A stretch of DNA of 64,000 nucleotides from Streptomyces wedmorensis. Lineage in GTDB: Bacteria; Actinomycetota; Actinomycetes; Streptomycetales; Streptomycetaceae. The DNA is taken from positions 62,001-126,000 of the forward strand of contig NZ_JNWK01000021.1 in assembly GCF_000716445.1 (NCBI RefSeq), written 5' to 3'. The notes below the pieces were generated by a model, which ran no database searches, was not told the DNA's origin, and saw nothing but the letters and a program-made list of their open reading frames with translations. Both the position numbers and the translations under genes were made by a program. Below, piece after piece: positions 9,360 through 22,175 of the stretch; position 1 is the stretch's first letter; every line of letters begins with the position of its first letter.

Positions 9360-9362
9360 CCC

Positions 9363-9396
9363 GAAGGCCCCTGCCGCCCCGGCGTCGGGGGCCTTC
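9363..9396 (+). terminator. Hairpin terminator after the ABC importer operon
   Basis: Arms GAAGGCCCC (9363-9371) and GGGGCCTTC (9388-9396) are exact reverse complements with a 16-nt loop, beginning 4 bp after the last stop codon. There is no long T-run, as is usual in Streptomyces. Confidence 0.65.
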
Positions 9397-9455
9397 GTCA
9401 TGCCCGCGCCAGGCCCGCATCGGAGGGCGCGGGGGACAACCGGGACAATGGGCGC

Positions 9456-10133
9456 GTGCTTCACGATCTGTTCAGCCCCGACGTCCAGCACGCCCTGGAC
9501 CTCGTCGGCATCTTCGTCTTCGCCATCTCCGGCGCCCTCCTCGCCGTCCGCAAGAACTTCGACGTCTTCGGCATCGCCGTCCTCGCGGAGGTCACCGCCC
9601 TCGGCGGCGGCCTCTTCCGGGACCTGGTCATCGGCGCGGTGCCGCCCGCCGCTTTCACGGACCTCGGGTACTTCCTGATGCCGCTGATCGCCGCGGTCCT
9701 GGTGTTCTTCCTGCACCCGGAGGTCGAGCGCACGCAGACCGCGGTGAACGTGTTCGACGCGGCGGGCCTGGGGCTGTTCTGCGTGACGGGGACGACGAAG
9801 GCGTACGACTACGGGCTCGGCCTGACGGCCTCGGCGGCGCTGGGTCTGGCGACGGCCGTCGGCGGCGGCGTGCTGCGCGACGTGCTGGCGAACGAGGTTC
9901 CGTCGCTGCTCCGCTGGGACCGGGACCTGTACGCCGTGCCCGCGATCGTGGGGGCCACGATGGTGGTGCTCTGCATCCGCTTCGACATGCTGAACGCCTT
10001 CACCAGCGGTGCCGCCGTCCTGACCGCCTTCGTGCTGCGGCTGTTCGCGATGCGCTTCCACTGGCGGGCGCCGCGCGCCTGGAACCGCCGTTCGTCCGCT
10101 CGGGAGGAGCCGGAAAAAGCTACCGCTCAGTAA
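9456..10133 (+). CDS. Trimeric intracellular cation channel (TRIC/YicG) family protein
   Basis: A 225-residue membrane protein made of two related three-helix repeats with a Gly-rich kink in each (LAEVTALGGGLFRDLVIGAVPP and LATAVGGGVLRDVLANEVPS), the hallmark of bacterial TRIC/UPF0126 proteins. It ends with a basic cytosolic tail of about 25 residues. The family forms homotrimeric cation (K+) channels. The GTG start at 9456 has no clear Shine-Dalgarno; GACAAT lies 6 nt upstream and may be the -10 of a leaderless message. Confidence 0.85.
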   Translation: MLHDLFSPDVQHALDLVGIFVFAISGALLAVRKNFDVFGIAVLAEVTALGGGLFRDLVIGAVPPAAFTDLGYFLMPLIAAVLVFFLHPEVERTQTAVNVFDAAGLGLFCVTGTTKAYDYGLGLTASAALGLATAVGGGVLRDVLANEVPSLLRWDRDLYAVPAIVGATMVVLCIRFDMLNAFTSGAAVLTAFVLRLFAMRFHWRAPRAWNRRSSAREEPEKATAQ

Positions 10134-10156
10134 TTACCTGCGGTACCGTCGATCGT

Positions 10157-11032
10157 ATGAGCACGAGCACCGAGATGAGCACCGAGACGCGCACGCCGTC
10201 GACCGCCGTCGCGACGAGCGAGTTCGACCGCGACACCGCCGTCACCCTCCGGGAACCCGGCGTCTACGACGCGGACCTCTCCGCCGGCTGGACGATCATC
10301 CAAGCCGTCAACGGCGGCTACCTCCTCGCCCTGCTCGGCCGCGCCCTCGGCGACCACCTCCCGCACCCCGACCCGTTCACGATCTCGGCGCACTACCTGA
10401 CGCCGTCCGTGCCCGGCCCGGCGGTGATCCGGACGGAGACGGTCCGCACGGGCCGGTCCCTCTCCACGGGGCAGGCGTCGCTCTTCCAGTACGCCGAGGA
10501 CGGCACCGAGGTGGAGCGCATCCGCGTCCTCGCCTCGTACGGAGACCTCGACGCCCTCCCCGACGACGTCCGCACCACCGCCGCGCCCCCGGCGATGGCC
10601 GCGATCGAGAACTGCTTCAGCGCCGCCGACAACCCGGCCCCGCGGATCCCCGGGTCGTCCGCCATCGCCGAGCGCCTCGACCTCCGCCTCGACCCCTCCT
10701 GCGTCGGCTGGGCGGTCGGCGCCCCGTCCGGCAAGGGCGAGATGCGGGCGTGGTTCGGCCTCGCCGACGGCCGCGAGCCCGACGCGCTGTCCCTGCTGCT
10801 GACCGTCGACGCCCTGCCGCCGACCTCCTTCGAGCTGGGCCTCAAGGGCTGGACCCCGACCGTCGAGCTCACCACCCACGTCCGCTGCCGCCCGGCCCCC
10901 GGCCCGCTGCGCGTCTCGATCACGACCCGCAACCTCGCCGGCGGCTTCCTCGAAGAGGACGCCGAGGTCTGGGACAGCGCCGGCCGCCTCGTGGCCCAGT
11001 CCCGCCAGCTGGCCCGCGCCCCCCGCGACTGA
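10157..11032 (+). CDS. Acyl-CoA thioesterase family protein (double hotdog)
   Basis: A 291-residue protein with two hotdog repeats. The N-terminal one contains the long helix preceded by NGGYLLALLGRAL and then HYLTPSVPGPAVIRTE; the C-terminal one contains LLTVDALPPTSFELG and an Asp-rich end. This is the TesB-like/4HBT_3 layout, hydrolysing acyl-CoA thioesters in the cytosol; chain-length specificity cannot be read. ATG 10157 has no Shine-Dalgarno, but TACCGT sits 7 nt upstream, so it may be leaderless. The first 20 residues are Ser/Thr-rich and poorly conserved in character. Confidence 0.78.
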   Translation: MSTSTEMSTETRTPSTAVATSEFDRDTAVTLREPGVYDADLSAGWTIIQAVNGGYLLALLGRALGDHLPHPDPFTISAHYLTPSVPGPAVIRTETVRTGRSLSTGQASLFQYAEDGTEVERIRVLASYGDLDALPDDVRTTAAPPAMAAIENCFSAADNPAPRIPGSSAIAERLDLRLDPSCVGWAVGAPSGKGEMRAWFGLADGREPDALSLLLTVDALPPTSFELGLKGWTPTVELTTHVRCRPAPGPLRVSITTRNLAGGFLEEDAEVWDSAGRLVAQSRQLARAPRD

Positions 11033-11104
11033 CCCCGCCGGCCGCCGGCCCGCCGCCGCGCGGGCGTAAACAGGCCAGGCGCCGAGCATGCCGTGGTGGG
11101 CTCG

Positions 11105-11110
11105 TAGAAT
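11105..11110 (+). promoter_or_regulatory. Candidate -10 hexamer TAGAAT
   Basis: A near-consensus -10 nine nt before ATG 11120, placing the transcript start a few bases from the codon. No ribosome site is seen in between; no convincing -35 was found. Confidence 0.4.
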
Positions 11111-11119
11111 CGACCCACC

Positions 11120-12283
11120 ATGGCTTACCTCGACCACGCCGCGACCACGCCCATGCTGCCCGAGGCGATCGAGGCGATGACCGCCCAGCTCGCCGTCACG
11201 GGCAACGCCTCGTCCCTGCACGCCGCCGGCCGACGGGCCAGGCGGACCGTCGAGGAGGGCCGCGAGACGCTCGCCGCGGCGCTCGGCGCGCGACCGAGCG
11301 AGGTCGTGTTCACCTCGGGCGGCACGGAGGCCGACAACCTCGCCGTGAAGGGCCTGTACTGGGCCCGCCGCGACGCCGACCCCCGCCGCACCCGCGTCCT
11401 GGCCAGCCCCGTGGAGCACCACGCCGTGCTCGACGCCGTCGACTGGCTCGCCACGCACGAGGGCGCCGACGTGGAGTACCTGCCGGTCGACCGGCACGGC
11501 CGGGTGCACCCCGAGGCGCTCCGCGAGGCGATCGCCCGCGACCCCGGCTCGGTCGCCCTGGCCACCGTCATGTGGGCCAACAACGAGATCGGCACCGTCA
11601 TGCCGGTGCGTGAACTCGCCGACGTGGCCGCCGAGTTCGACGTACCGCTGCACGCGGACGCCGTCCAGGCCGTCGGTCAGGTCCCGGTCGACTTCGCCGC
11701 ATCGGGCCTCGCCGCGATGACCGTGTCCGGCCACAAGATCGGCGGCCCCTACGGCATCGGCGCACTGCTCCTGGGCCGCGAGCACACCCCCGTGCCCGTG
11801 CTGCACGGCGGCGGCCAGGAGCGGCACGTCCGCTCCGGCACCCTCGACGTGCCGGCGGTCGCCGCCTTCGCGGTGGCGGCCCGGCTGGCCACCGAGCGGC
11901 GCGCCGAGTTCGCCCGCGAGGTCGGCGCCCTCCGGGACGCGCTCGTCACCGCCGTCCACGCGGTCGCGCCCGACGCGATCCTCGGCGGCGACCCCGTCGA
12001 GCGGCTGCCCGCCAACGCGCACTTCACCTTCCCGGGCTGCGAGGGCGACTCCCTGCTCCTGCTCCTCGACGCCGCCGGCATCGCCTGCTCCACCGGCTCC
12101 GCCTGCACCGCAGGCATCGCCCAGCCCAGCCACGTGCTCCTCGCCACCGGCACCGACCCGGACCTCGCCCGCGGCACCCTGCGCTTCTCCCTCGGCCACA
12201 CCTCCACCAAGGAGGACGTGGCCGCGGTCGCCGCGGCGATCGGCCCGGCGGTGGAGCGCGCCAGGACCGCGGGCCTCACGTGA
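11120..12283 (+). CDS. Cysteine desulfurase (NifS/IscS family)
   Basis: A 387-residue PLP enzyme that takes sulfur from cysteine as a persulfide. Visible features: start [12 protein letters not shown], the His stacking on PLP in [11 protein letters not shown], the PLP lysine in [15 protein letters not shown] and the persulfide Cys in the loop [12 protein letters not shown]. It lies 0.7 kb upstream of mnmA in the same direction, so it is the likely sulfur donor for tRNA 2-thiouridine formation. Its last 8 bp overlap the convergent amidase gene. Confidence 0.92.
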   Translation: MAYLDHAATTPMLPEAIEAMTAQLAVTGNASSLHAAGRRARRTVEEGRETLAAALGARPSEVVFTSGGTEADNLAVKGLYWARRDADPRRTRVLASPVEHHAVLDAVDWLATHEGADVEYLPVDRHGRVHPEALREAIARDPGSVALATVMWANNEIGTVMPVRELADVAAEFDVPLHADAVQAVGQVPVDFAASGLAAMTVSGHKIGGPYGIGALLLGREHTPVPVLHGGGQERHVRSGTLDVPAVAAFAVAARLATERRAEFAREVGALRDALVTAVHAVAPDAILGGDPVERLPANAHFTFPGCEGDSLLLLLDAAGIACSTGSACTAGIAQPSHVLLATGTDPDLARGTLRFSLGHTSTKEDVAAVAAAIGPAVERARTAGLT

Positions 12284-12944
12284 CCGTCTTCGACGCCTCG
12301 CGCACCAGTCTCAGGTAGCGGTCCCAGTCCCAGTGCGGACCCGGGTCGGTGTGGTCCGTGCCCTCGACCTCCACGTGCCCGATGATGTGCTCCCGGTCCA
12401 CGGGTATCCCGTACCGGGCGCATATCCCGGCCGTCAGCCGCGCGGACGACGCGTACATCGCCGCCGTGAAGCCCTGCGGACGGTCGACGAAGCCCTCGTG
12501 CTCGATGCCGATGCTGCGCTCGTTCATGTCGCGGTTGCCGGCGTGGAAGGCGACGTCGAGCTCCCGGATCATCTGGGCCACGTGCCCGTCCTTGCGGACG
12601 ACGTAGTGGGCGGCGGCCCCGTGCCCCGGGTTCTTGAAGACCTTCAGGGCGGTCGCGTAACTGCCCTGGACGACGTGGATCACGACCCGGTCGATCCGGT
12701 AGTCGTCCGGCCGGTCGGCCCGGCGCCAGTTCGCCCGCGCCGCCGCAGCCCACTCGGCGCCCTTGTGGTCGAGCTCGCCGTCGACCCGCTTCTTCTCCAT
12801 CCCGGGCAGCCGCCACCAGAAACGCGCGAGGTCGTCCCGGGCAAGCGCGGCGACCCCGACCACCGCCGCACCGCCGCCGAGCAGCACCGCCCGCCGCCCC
12901 ACCCGCCCGCCGGACCCGTCCGACCCTCTGTCCTTGCTCCCCAT
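12276..12944 (-). CDS. Tat-exported N-acetylmuramoyl-L-alanine amidase (Amidase_2)
   Basis: A 222-residue protein. The N-terminus has a twin-arginine signal ([20 protein letters not shown], about residues 14-33). The catalytic domain follows with the zinc ligands of the PGRP/AmpD fold: the first His in VVIHVVQGS, and the C-terminal [16 protein letters not shown], which matches the family HxxxxxxxHxDPGPxW pattern. It should cleave the stem peptide from muramic acid in the wall, or bind muropeptides. It is wedged between two plus-strand genes and overlaps the 3' end of the cysteine desulfurase gene by 8 bp, so read-through would give antisense RNA. Confidence 0.88.
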   Translation of the reverse strand: MGSKDRGSDGSGGRVGRRAVLLGGGAAVVGVAALARDDLARFWWRLPGMEKKRVDGELDHKGAEWAAAARANWRRADRPDDYRIDRVVIHVVQGSYATALKVFKNPGHGAAAHYVVRKDGHVAQMIRELDVAFHAGNRDMNERSIGIEHEGFVDRPQGFTAAMYASSARLTAGICARYGIPVDREHIIGHVEVEGTDHTDPGPHWDWDRYLRLVREASKTVT

Positions 12945-13005
12945 GCCACCGAGAACGCTTACTCCCGCGCTCCTGGTTCCCGGCTGCCCGTACCCTGGTA
13001 GGGCT

Positions 13006-14133
13006 ATGACTCAGACTCCGCCCCCGCGCCCCCTTCGTGTCCTCGCCGCCATGTCGGGCGGAGTGGACTCCGCCGTCGCCGCCGCCCGTGCCGCCGAGGC
13101 GGGCCACGACGTCACCGGCGTGCACCTCGCCCTCTCCGCGAACCCGCAGTCCTTCCGTACCGGAGCCCGCGGCTGCTGCACGATCGAGGACTCGCGCGAC
13201 GCGCGCCGGGCGGCCGACGTCATCGGCATCCCCTTCTACGTGTGGGACCTGGCCGAGCGGTTCCGCGAGGACGTCGTCGACGACTTCGTCGCGGAGTACG
13301 AGGCCGGCCGCACGCCCAACCCCTGCCTGCGCTGCAACGAGAAGATCAAGTTCGCGGCGCTCCTCGACAAGGCGCTCGCGCTCGGCTTCGACGCGGTCTG
13401 CACCGGCCACTACGCCACCGTCGTCCTGAACGAGGACGGCACCCGCGAGCTGCACCGCGCCTCCGACATGGCCAAGGACCAGTCGTACGTCCTCGGGGTG
13501 CTGGACGAGAAGCAGCTGGCCCACGCGATGTTCCCGCTGGGCGACACCCTCACCACCAAGGACGAGATCCGGGCGGAGGCCGAGCGACGCGGGCTCGCGG
13601 TCGCGAAGAAGCCCGACAGCCACGACATCTGCTTCATCGCCGACGGCGACACGCAGGGCTTCCTCGCCTCCCGCCTCGGCAAGGCGGAGGGCGACATCGT
13701 CGACGAGGCCGGCACGAAGATCGGCACGCACGAGGGCGCGTACGGCTTCACCATCGGCCAGCGCAAGGGCCTGCGGATCGGCCACCCGGCCGCGGACGGC
13801 AAGCCCCGCTACGTCCTCGACATCTCGCCCGTGAACAACACCGTCACCGTCGGCCCGGCCGAGGCGCTCGACGTCACCGCCCTCACCGCGATCAAGCCCC
13901 GCTGGTGCGGCACCGCCCCGGACGGCCCGGGCCGCTACACGGCCCAGCTCCGCGCCCACGGCGGCGAGACCGAGGTGACCGCCACCCTCACCGACGGCGA
14001 GCTCGCCGTCACCTTCGCCGAGCCGGTCCGCGGCGTCGCCCCCGGCCAGGCCATCGTCCTCTACGACGGCACCCGCGTCGTCGGCTCCGCCACCATCGCC
14101 ACGACGGCCCGCCACACCCCGGCCCCGGCCTGA
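13006..14133 (+). CDS. mnmA: tRNA-specific 2-thiouridylase MnmA
   Basis: A 375-residue enzyme that thiolates U34 of tRNA-Lys, -Glu and -Gln. The ATP PP-loop is [11 protein letters not shown] (about residues 16-26); the catalytic cysteine loop [12 protein letters not shown] and the ATGHY-like CTGHYATVV motif are present, as is the [11 protein letters not shown] segment. The C-terminal beta-barrel domain starts near [10 protein letters not shown]. The ATG has no clear ribosome site; TACCCT lies 9 nt upstream, compatible with a very short leader. Sulfur would come from the cysteine desulfurase encoded at 11.1 kb. Confidence 0.95.
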   Translation: MTQTPPPRPLRVLAAMSGGVDSAVAAARAAEAGHDVTGVHLALSANPQSFRTGARGCCTIEDSRDARRAADVIGIPFYVWDLAERFREDVVDDFVAEYEAGRTPNPCLRCNEKIKFAALLDKALALGFDAVCTGHYATVVLNEDGTRELHRASDMAKDQSYVLGVLDEKQLAHAMFPLGDTLTTKDEIRAEAERRGLAVAKKPDSHDICFIADGDTQGFLASRLGKAEGDIVDEAGTKIGTHEGAYGFTIGQRKGLRIGHPAADGKPRYVLDISPVNNTVTVGPAEALDVTALTAIKPRWCGTAPDGPGRYTAQLRAHGGETEVTATLTDGELAVTFAEPVRGVAPGQAIVLYDGTRVVGSATIATTARHTPAPA

Positions 14134-14232
14134 CCCCGCGAGGCCCGAGGACCGGGCCCGCGCACCACGACCGCGCCCGGGACCGTCCGGGCCCGCCGCC
14201 CGATCCGGCCTGACCGACAGGACACCGCCAGG

Positions 14233-14301
14233 GCCTGTCCGGCGGATCAGGGCCGGGTCCGCGGCGCCGCGGACCAGCCGGCCCTGATCCGCCGGACAGG
14301 C
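14233..14301. terminator. 69-bp composite inverted repeat (bidirectional terminator)
   Basis: Outer arms of 24 bp (14233-14256 and 14278-14301) are perfect reverse complements. Between them lies an 18-bp perfect palindrome (14257-14274), so the whole element folds into one long hairpin with a 3-nt bulge. It ends 1 bp before the stop codon of the convergent hydrolase gene and about 100 bp after mnmA, the right place for a two-way terminator. From memory, a similar core motif (CTGTCCGGCGGATCAG) recurs in Streptomyces genomes; I could not verify this. Confidence 0.85.
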
Positions 14302-14302
14302 A

Positions 14303-15112
14303 CTAGACCGCCCCGGCCGTCTCCCGGTCCTCGGCGAGGAACTCCTCGACGACGGGGGCCAGGACGTGCGGGGCCACCTCGTGCGTCTGGCCCGTCAGGG
14401 TGCGGTGCCGGGCACGGGGGAGGGCCGCCGTCAGGGCGCGCGCCGCCTGACGGGTCCCGGCCGGGCTGGCGCCGCCGTCGACCACCAGCACGCGCGCGTG
14501 GACGCGGGCGAGGCTCCGCTCGGGAAGCGTCCCGTCGCCGAGGAGGGCGAGGTCGTACGCGAGGGTGCGGGCCGGCCCGGCGACGCCGGGCCGCAGCCGG
14601 GTCACCCCGGGCGGCAGCCCCGCGGCCGCCGCCGCGTCCGCCAGGAAAAGGTCGAGCGCCGCCGCCCGCCGCCCCCGGTCGAGGAGCGCGGCCACCCGGC
14701 GCCACCGCTCCCTCTCCTCCGCCGAGTACGGCGGCTCGTACACCGACACCGGACCCGCCGGCACCCCGGCCGCCGCCGCCGCGAGCGCCAGCGCGCCCCC
14801 CGTGCCCGTCCCGTGCAGGGCCGCCCCCGCGCCCGCCGCCCCGACGACCGCCGCCAGGTCGTCGATCTCCCTTTCCACCGCGTACGGCCCGGTGTCGCCG
14901 CTCGCGCCGCGCCCCCTCCGGTCGTACGCCACGACCGAGAAGCGCCCGGCGAGCAGCCCGCCCAGCACCCGTTCGCCCGCGGCCGTGCCCAGCGCACCGC
15001 TCACCAGGACGAGCGGCGGCCCGTCGCCGTACCTCTCGTACGCGATCGGCGTCCCGTCCCGCGACGTGACCCGCCCCCGAACCCTGTTCAGCGTGGTGCT
15101 CTCCTCGTCCAT
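14303..15112 (-). CDS. Alpha/beta hydrolase-fold protein lacking the nucleophile
   Basis: A 269-residue alpha/beta hydrolase: N-terminal strand with TSRDGTPIAYERYG, oxyanion region LVSGALGT, the strand VVAYDRRGRGASG, an acid in RVLVVDGGASP and a terminal His in LTGQTHEVAPHVL. The nucleophile elbow is unusual. Where relatives have GxSxG (for example GHSSGG), this protein reads LHGTGTGGALAL, putting Gly at the Ser position. It may therefore be a non-catalytic member or use an unusual residue. ATG 15112 is the chosen start; a GTG at 15136 would add 8 residues, and neither has a good ribosome site. Confidence 0.78.
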   Translation of the reverse strand: MDEESTTLNRVRGRVTSRDGTPIAYERYGDGPPLVLVSGALGTAAGERVLGGLLAGRFSVVAYDRRGRGASGDTGPYAVEREIDDLAAVVGAAGAGAALHGTGTGGALALAAAAAGVPAGPVSVYEPPYSAEERERWRRVAALLDRGRRAAALDLFLADAAAAAGLPPGVTRLRPGVAGPARTLAYDLALLGDGTLPERSLARVHARVLVVDGGASPAGTRQAARALTAALPRARHRTLTGQTHEVAPHVLAPVVEEFLAEDRETAGAV

Positions 15113-15210
15113 GGCAGGGCAGACCGCGGACGTCACCGGAACTCATCGCCGCCGGGCGCGATTTCCCCGAGGAAATTCCCAGCCCCTGGTCAAGGCCTAC
15201 GGTGGGGGCC

Positions 15211-15750
15211 ATGAACATCTGCGTCTTCCTCTCCGCCGCCGACCTCGACGAGCGCTACACGGCCCCCGCCCGCGACTTCGCCCGCCTCCTCGGCAAGTCC
15301 GGCCACACCCTCGTCTGGGGCGGCTCCGACACCGGCCTGATGAAGGTCGTCGCGGACGGCGTCCAGGAGAGCGGCGGCCGGCTCGTCGGCGTCTCCGTCG
15401 ACTTCCTCGCCCACAAGGCCCGCCCGGACGCGGACGAGATGGTCATCGCCGAGGACCTGGCCGCCCGCAAGGCGCTGCTGCTCGCCAAGTCCGACGCGAT
15501 CGTCGTCATGGTCGGCGGCACCGGCACCCTCGACGAGGCCACCGAGATCCTGGAGCTCAAGAAGCACGGCAAGCACGCCAAGCCGGTCGTCCTCCTCAAC
15601 ACCGCCGGCTTCTACGACGGCCTGAAGACCCAGTTCCACCGCATGGAGGCCGAGGGCTTCCTCCCGCTGCCCCTCACCGACCTCGTCTTCTTCGCGGACG
15701 ACGGCCCGGCCGCCCTCGCCCACCTGGAGGAGAACATCGCCTCCCGCTGA
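15211..15750 (+). CDS. LOG family protein (nucleoside-5'-monophosphate phosphoribohydrolase-like)
   Basis: A 179-residue Rossmann-like protein with the LOG signature: an N-terminal strand MNICVFLSA, the substrate Arg/Lys segment, and VGGTGTLDEATEILEL, equivalent to PGGxGTxxE in cytokinin-activating LOG enzymes (here the first Pro is Val). Such proteins are often mis-annotated as lysine decarboxylases. Members remove ribose-5-phosphate from modified AMP; the natural substrate here is unknown. GGTGGGGG precedes ATG 15211. It starts a run of closely spaced genes leading to ligA. Confidence 0.85.
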   Translation: MNICVFLSAADLDERYTAPARDFARLLGKSGHTLVWGGSDTGLMKVVADGVQESGGRLVGVSVDFLAHKARPDADEMVIAEDLAARKALLLAKSDAIVVMVGGTGTLDEATEILELKKHGKHAKPVVLLNTAGFYDGLKTQFHRMEAEGFLPLPLTDLVFFADDGPAALAHLEENIASR

Positions 15751-15766
15751 TGCGAGCATGGGGACC

Positions 15767-16456
15767 ATGGCTACTCATGTGATCACCGGAGCCGGTTCCG
15801 GCATCGGCGCGGCCGTCGCGCGCCGGCTGCACGCGCGCGGGGACGAACTCGTGCTGCACGCGCGCGACGCGGGGAGGGCGAAGGAGCTCGCCGGGCGGTT
15901 CCCCGGCGCGCGGACGCTGGTGGGGGACCTCGCCGACCCCGACCGGCTGTCGTGGGCGTTCTCGCACCAGACGATGCCGGAGCGGGTGGACAGCCTGCTG
16001 CACATCGCGGGGGTCGTCGACCTCGGCCCGATCGGCGAACTCACGCCGAAGACCTGGCACCACCAGCTCAACGTCAACCTCGTCGCCCCGGCGGAGCTGA
16101 CCCGGCACATGCTGCCCCAGCTGCGGGTCTCGCAGGGGCACGTCGTCTTCGTGAACTCGGGCGCGGGGCTCAACGCGCACGGGGAGTGGGGCGCGTACGC
16201 CGCCTCGAAGCACGGCCTCAAGGCCCTCGCGGACGCCCTGCGCCACGAGGAGCACGCGAACGGGGTGCGGGTCACGTCCGTCTACCCGGGGCGGACCGCG
16301 AGCCCGATGCAGGCGAAGGTGCACCAGCAGGAGGGCAAGGAGTACGACCCGTCGAAGTGGATCGACCCCGAGTCCGTCGCGACGGCGATCCTGACCGCGA
16401 TCGACCTGCCGAAGGACGCCGAGATCAACGACCTCACCGTCCGCCCGGGACGCTAG
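15767..16456 (+). CDS. Short-chain dehydrogenase/reductase
   Basis: A 229-residue SDR. The cofactor motif TGAGSGIGAA sits at the N-terminus, the NAG-like element reads LHIAGVVDLG, catalytic Ser is in VFVNSGAGLNAHG, and the YxxxK pair is in YAASKHGLKAL. The C-terminus has TSVYPGRTASPM, as in classical SDRs. An Asp-type or basic residue near the second strand (HARDAGRAKEL) suggests NADP preference. ATG 15767 is preferred over 15758 because the Rossmann strand starts immediately. Only 2 bp separate it from the methionine synthase gene. Confidence 0.87.
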   Translation: MATHVITGAGSGIGAAVARRLHARGDELVLHARDAGRAKELAGRFPGARTLVGDLADPDRLSWAFSHQTMPERVDSLLHIAGVVDLGPIGELTPKTWHHQLNVNLVAPAELTRHMLPQLRVSQGHVVFVNSGAGLNAHGEWGAYAASKHGLKALADALRHEEHANGVRVTSVYPGRTASPMQAKVHQQEGKEYDPSKWIDPESVATAILTAIDLPKDAEINDLTVRPGR

Positions 16457-16458
16457 GC

Positions 16459-19712
<3,254 letters not shown>

Positions 19713-19966
19713 CCGCCCACCGTCCCCCGGAAGGCCACCCGTTCGGCGCATACCAGATCGTTACGGGTGGCTGGGTCGCATTCGGGCAAGAGAAGGAGAG
19801 CGCTGCCCGTCGGAGCCCTCGGCGGCCTAGGGTGGTGACCGTGCGTCTTGTCCCGCACGGCCGCCCCAGGGCTCTGCCCCGCCGCGCGCCGGCCGGACGA
19901 CGGACGGCCGCGTCACCGCGACCCCGCACACACCCGACGGCACCGCCGCCTGTGAGAGGGACGGGA

Positions 19967-22081
19967 ATGGAACCGACCGAGAGCGCCGCCCCGGTCCCAC
20001 GGCCACAACGCCGTGCGGTCACCCCGGGCTTCACCTCCCGGCTGCCCGCAGCCGTGGTGGTCATCGCAGCCGTCGTGCTCGTCGCCGGGCTCCAGCAGGC
20101 CCTGAGCACCGGTCACGGACTCTTCCCAGGCGGGATCCCCGGCTGGTCCCTCGCCGTCCTCGCCGGCCTGATCGTCGGCCACCTGGTCGCCCTCGGCCGC
20201 GACCGCTGGTGGGGCGGCACCGGTTCCGGCGCCGCCCTCACCCTCGCCGTCCTCCTCCTGTACGGCTGGGTCCCCGCCGGCCTCGTGTCGCTCACCGTCG
20301 TCGCCCTGGTCAGCGCCGCCCGCCGGCATCGCTGGCGCCAGGGCGTACTGCACGGCGCCGCCGACATCCTCGGCGTGGGCACCGCGGCCCTCGTACTCGG
20401 CCTGTTCGGAGACGTACCGACCGTCGAAGTGCCCTGGCAGCCCCTCGACTGGACGATCCGGGACCTCCCGGAAGTCGTCCTCGCCGCCGGCGCCTACCTC
20501 GTGGCGACCCGGCTCCTCCTGTGGTACACCCTCGCGCCCCAGGGCCGCGGCCTGCCCACCGTCGCCCGCAGCGCCCTCCTCCGGCAGGGCCTCGTCGCCG
20601 TCGCCCTCCTCGGCATCGCCCCGCTCATCTGCGTCGTCGCCGCCACCCGGCCCGTGCTGCTGCCGCTCTTCGCCGTCCCCCTCATCGCCCTCGACTCCAC
20701 CCTCTGGATCGCCCGCGCCCGCGCCGAGGAACAGCTCCGCGACCCGCTCACCGGACTCCCCAACCGCCAATGGCTCCTGGAACGGGCCTGGACCGCCCTG
20801 GAGGAAGCCGAAGGCGAAGGGGCCCGCGCAGCCCTCGTCCTGATCGACCTCGACCGCTTCCGATCGGTCAACGACACCCTCGGCCACCTCGCGGGCGACC
20901 GGCTGCTCCTCCAGATCGCCGAACGGCTCCGCCTCGCACTGCCCCGCGGCGCCGAGGCCGCCAGACTCGGCGGCGACGAGTTCGCCGTCCTGCTGCCCAC
21001 CGCCGACTCCACCACCAGCGCGCAGCGGGTCGCCCGCCACCTCGTCGCCGAACTCTCCTCCCCGCTCGACCTCGACGGCCTCACCCTCGTCCTGGAGGCC
21101 AGCGCCGGCGTCGCCGTCTTCCCCGACCACGCCCTCGACGCCGAAGGCCTGCTGCGCCGCGCCGACGTCGCCATGTACCAGGCCAAGCGGGACCGCACCG
21201 GCGTCGAGGTCTACGAGTCCAAGCGCGACTCCAACACCCCCGACCGGCTCGGCCTCCTCGGCGACCTCCGCCGCGCCCTCGACGCCGGCGAGGTCGAACT
21301 CCACTACCAGCCCAAGGTCCGCTTCGACGGCCAGGTCGCCGGCCTCGAGGCGCTCGTGCGCTGGGTCCACCCCGAGCGCGGCAAGGTCCCCCCGGACGAG
21401 TTCATCGCCATCGCCGAGTCCTCCGGCCTGATGCCGCACCTCACCGAGTACGTCCTGGAGACCGCGCTCGCCCAGGTCGCCCGCTGGCGCGCCCAGGGCC
21501 TCAACGTCCCGGTCGCCGTCAACGTCTCGCCGCGCGACGTCCACACCCCCGGCTTCGCCGGCGCCGTCGCCGCCCGGCTCGCCCGCCACGGCGTCCCGGC
21601 CGGCGCCCTCCAGCTGGAGATAACGGAGCACGTCCTCCTGGAGGACCCCCAGCGGGCCGCCGACACGCTCAACGGCCTCACCGGCCACGGCGTCAAGATG
21701 TCCCTCGACGACTTCGGCACCGGCTACTCCTCCCTCGTCCACCTGCGCCGGCTGCCCGTCAGCGAGCTGAAGATCGACCGCTCCTTCGTCGCCCGGCTCG
21801 CCGTCGACACCGAGGACGCCGAGATCGTCCGCTGCACCGTCGACCTCGCCCACTCCCTCGGCCTCCTCGTCGTCGCCGAGGGCGTGGAGGACGACGAGAC
21901 CTGGGAACGCCTCCGCGACCTGGGCTGCGACGCCGTCCAGGGCTGGCTCGTCGCCGCCGCCATGCCGCCCGCCGAGGCCACCGCCTGGCTCCTGGCCCGC
22001 GGCGAGCACGGCTGGCGCCGCCCCGCCGACATGGTCGAGCCCGTCGATCTGGACCACCCCTCGGGCCACGTCGTGCAGTGA
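19967..22081 (+). CDS. rmdB: Membrane GGDEF-EAL cyclic di-GMP enzyme (RmdB-like)
   Basis: A 704-residue protein: several membrane segments (about residues 25-240), then a GGDEF domain ([12 protein letters not shown]) and an EAL domain. The EAL catalytic set appears intact: GLEALVRW, the ITEHV glutamate, [17 protein letters not shown] and VAEGVED. No RxxD inhibitory site stands before GGDEF (RGAE instead). The position between ligA and gatC matches S. coelicolor SCO5495, described as the phosphodiesterase RmdB that affects development; orthology is inferred from context. ATG 19967 has GAGAGGGACGG upstream, and the open frame beyond it to 19832 lacks domain content. Confidence 0.88.
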   Translation: MEPTESAAPVPRPQRRAVTPGFTSRLPAAVVVIAAVVLVAGLQQALSTGHGLFPGGIPGWSLAVLAGLIVGHLVALGRDRWWGGTGSGAALTLAVLLLYGWVPAGLVSLTVVALVSAARRHRWRQGVLHGAADILGVGTAALVLGLFGDVPTVEVPWQPLDWTIRDLPEVVLAAGAYLVATRLLLWYTLAPQGRGLPTVARSALLRQGLVAVALLGIAPLICVVAATRPVLLPLFAVPLIALDSTLWIARARAEEQLRDPLTGLPNRQWLLERAWTALEEAEGEGARAALVLIDLDRFRSVNDTLGHLAGDRLLLQIAERLRLALPRGAEAARLGGDEFAVLLPTADSTTSAQRVARHLVAELSSPLDLDGLTLVLEASAGVAVFPDHALDAEGLLRRADVAMYQAKRDRTGVEVYESKRDSNTPDRLGLLGDLRRALDAGEVELHYQPKVRFDGQVAGLEALVRWVHPERGKVPPDEFIAIAESSGLMPHLTEYVLETALAQVARWRAQGLNVPVAVNVSPRDVHTPGFAGAVAARLARHGVPAGALQLEITEHVLLEDPQRAADTLNGLTGHGVKMSLDDFGTGYSSLVHLRRLPVSELKIDRSFVARLAVDTEDAEIVRCTVDLAHSLGLLVVAEGVEDDETWERLRDLGCDAVQGWLVAAAMPPAEATAWLLARGEHGWRRPADMVEPVDLDHPSGHVVQ

Positions 22082-22131
22082 CCGTCCCCCTCCGGGGGCA
22101 AACCGTTTCACGGGCAGCGGCGCTGGCCCCA

Positions 22132-22137
22132 TAGGAT
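22132..22137 (+). promoter_or_regulatory. Candidate -10 of the gat operon
   Basis: TAGGAT lies 38 bp before the gatC ATG, downstream of a short hairpin (CCCCC/GGGGG, about 22086-22098) that could end the preceding transcript. The -35 is not clear. Confidence 0.35.
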
Positions 22138-22175
22138 TGGGCCAACACCATCAAACTCACCCCGTGAGGATCCGC

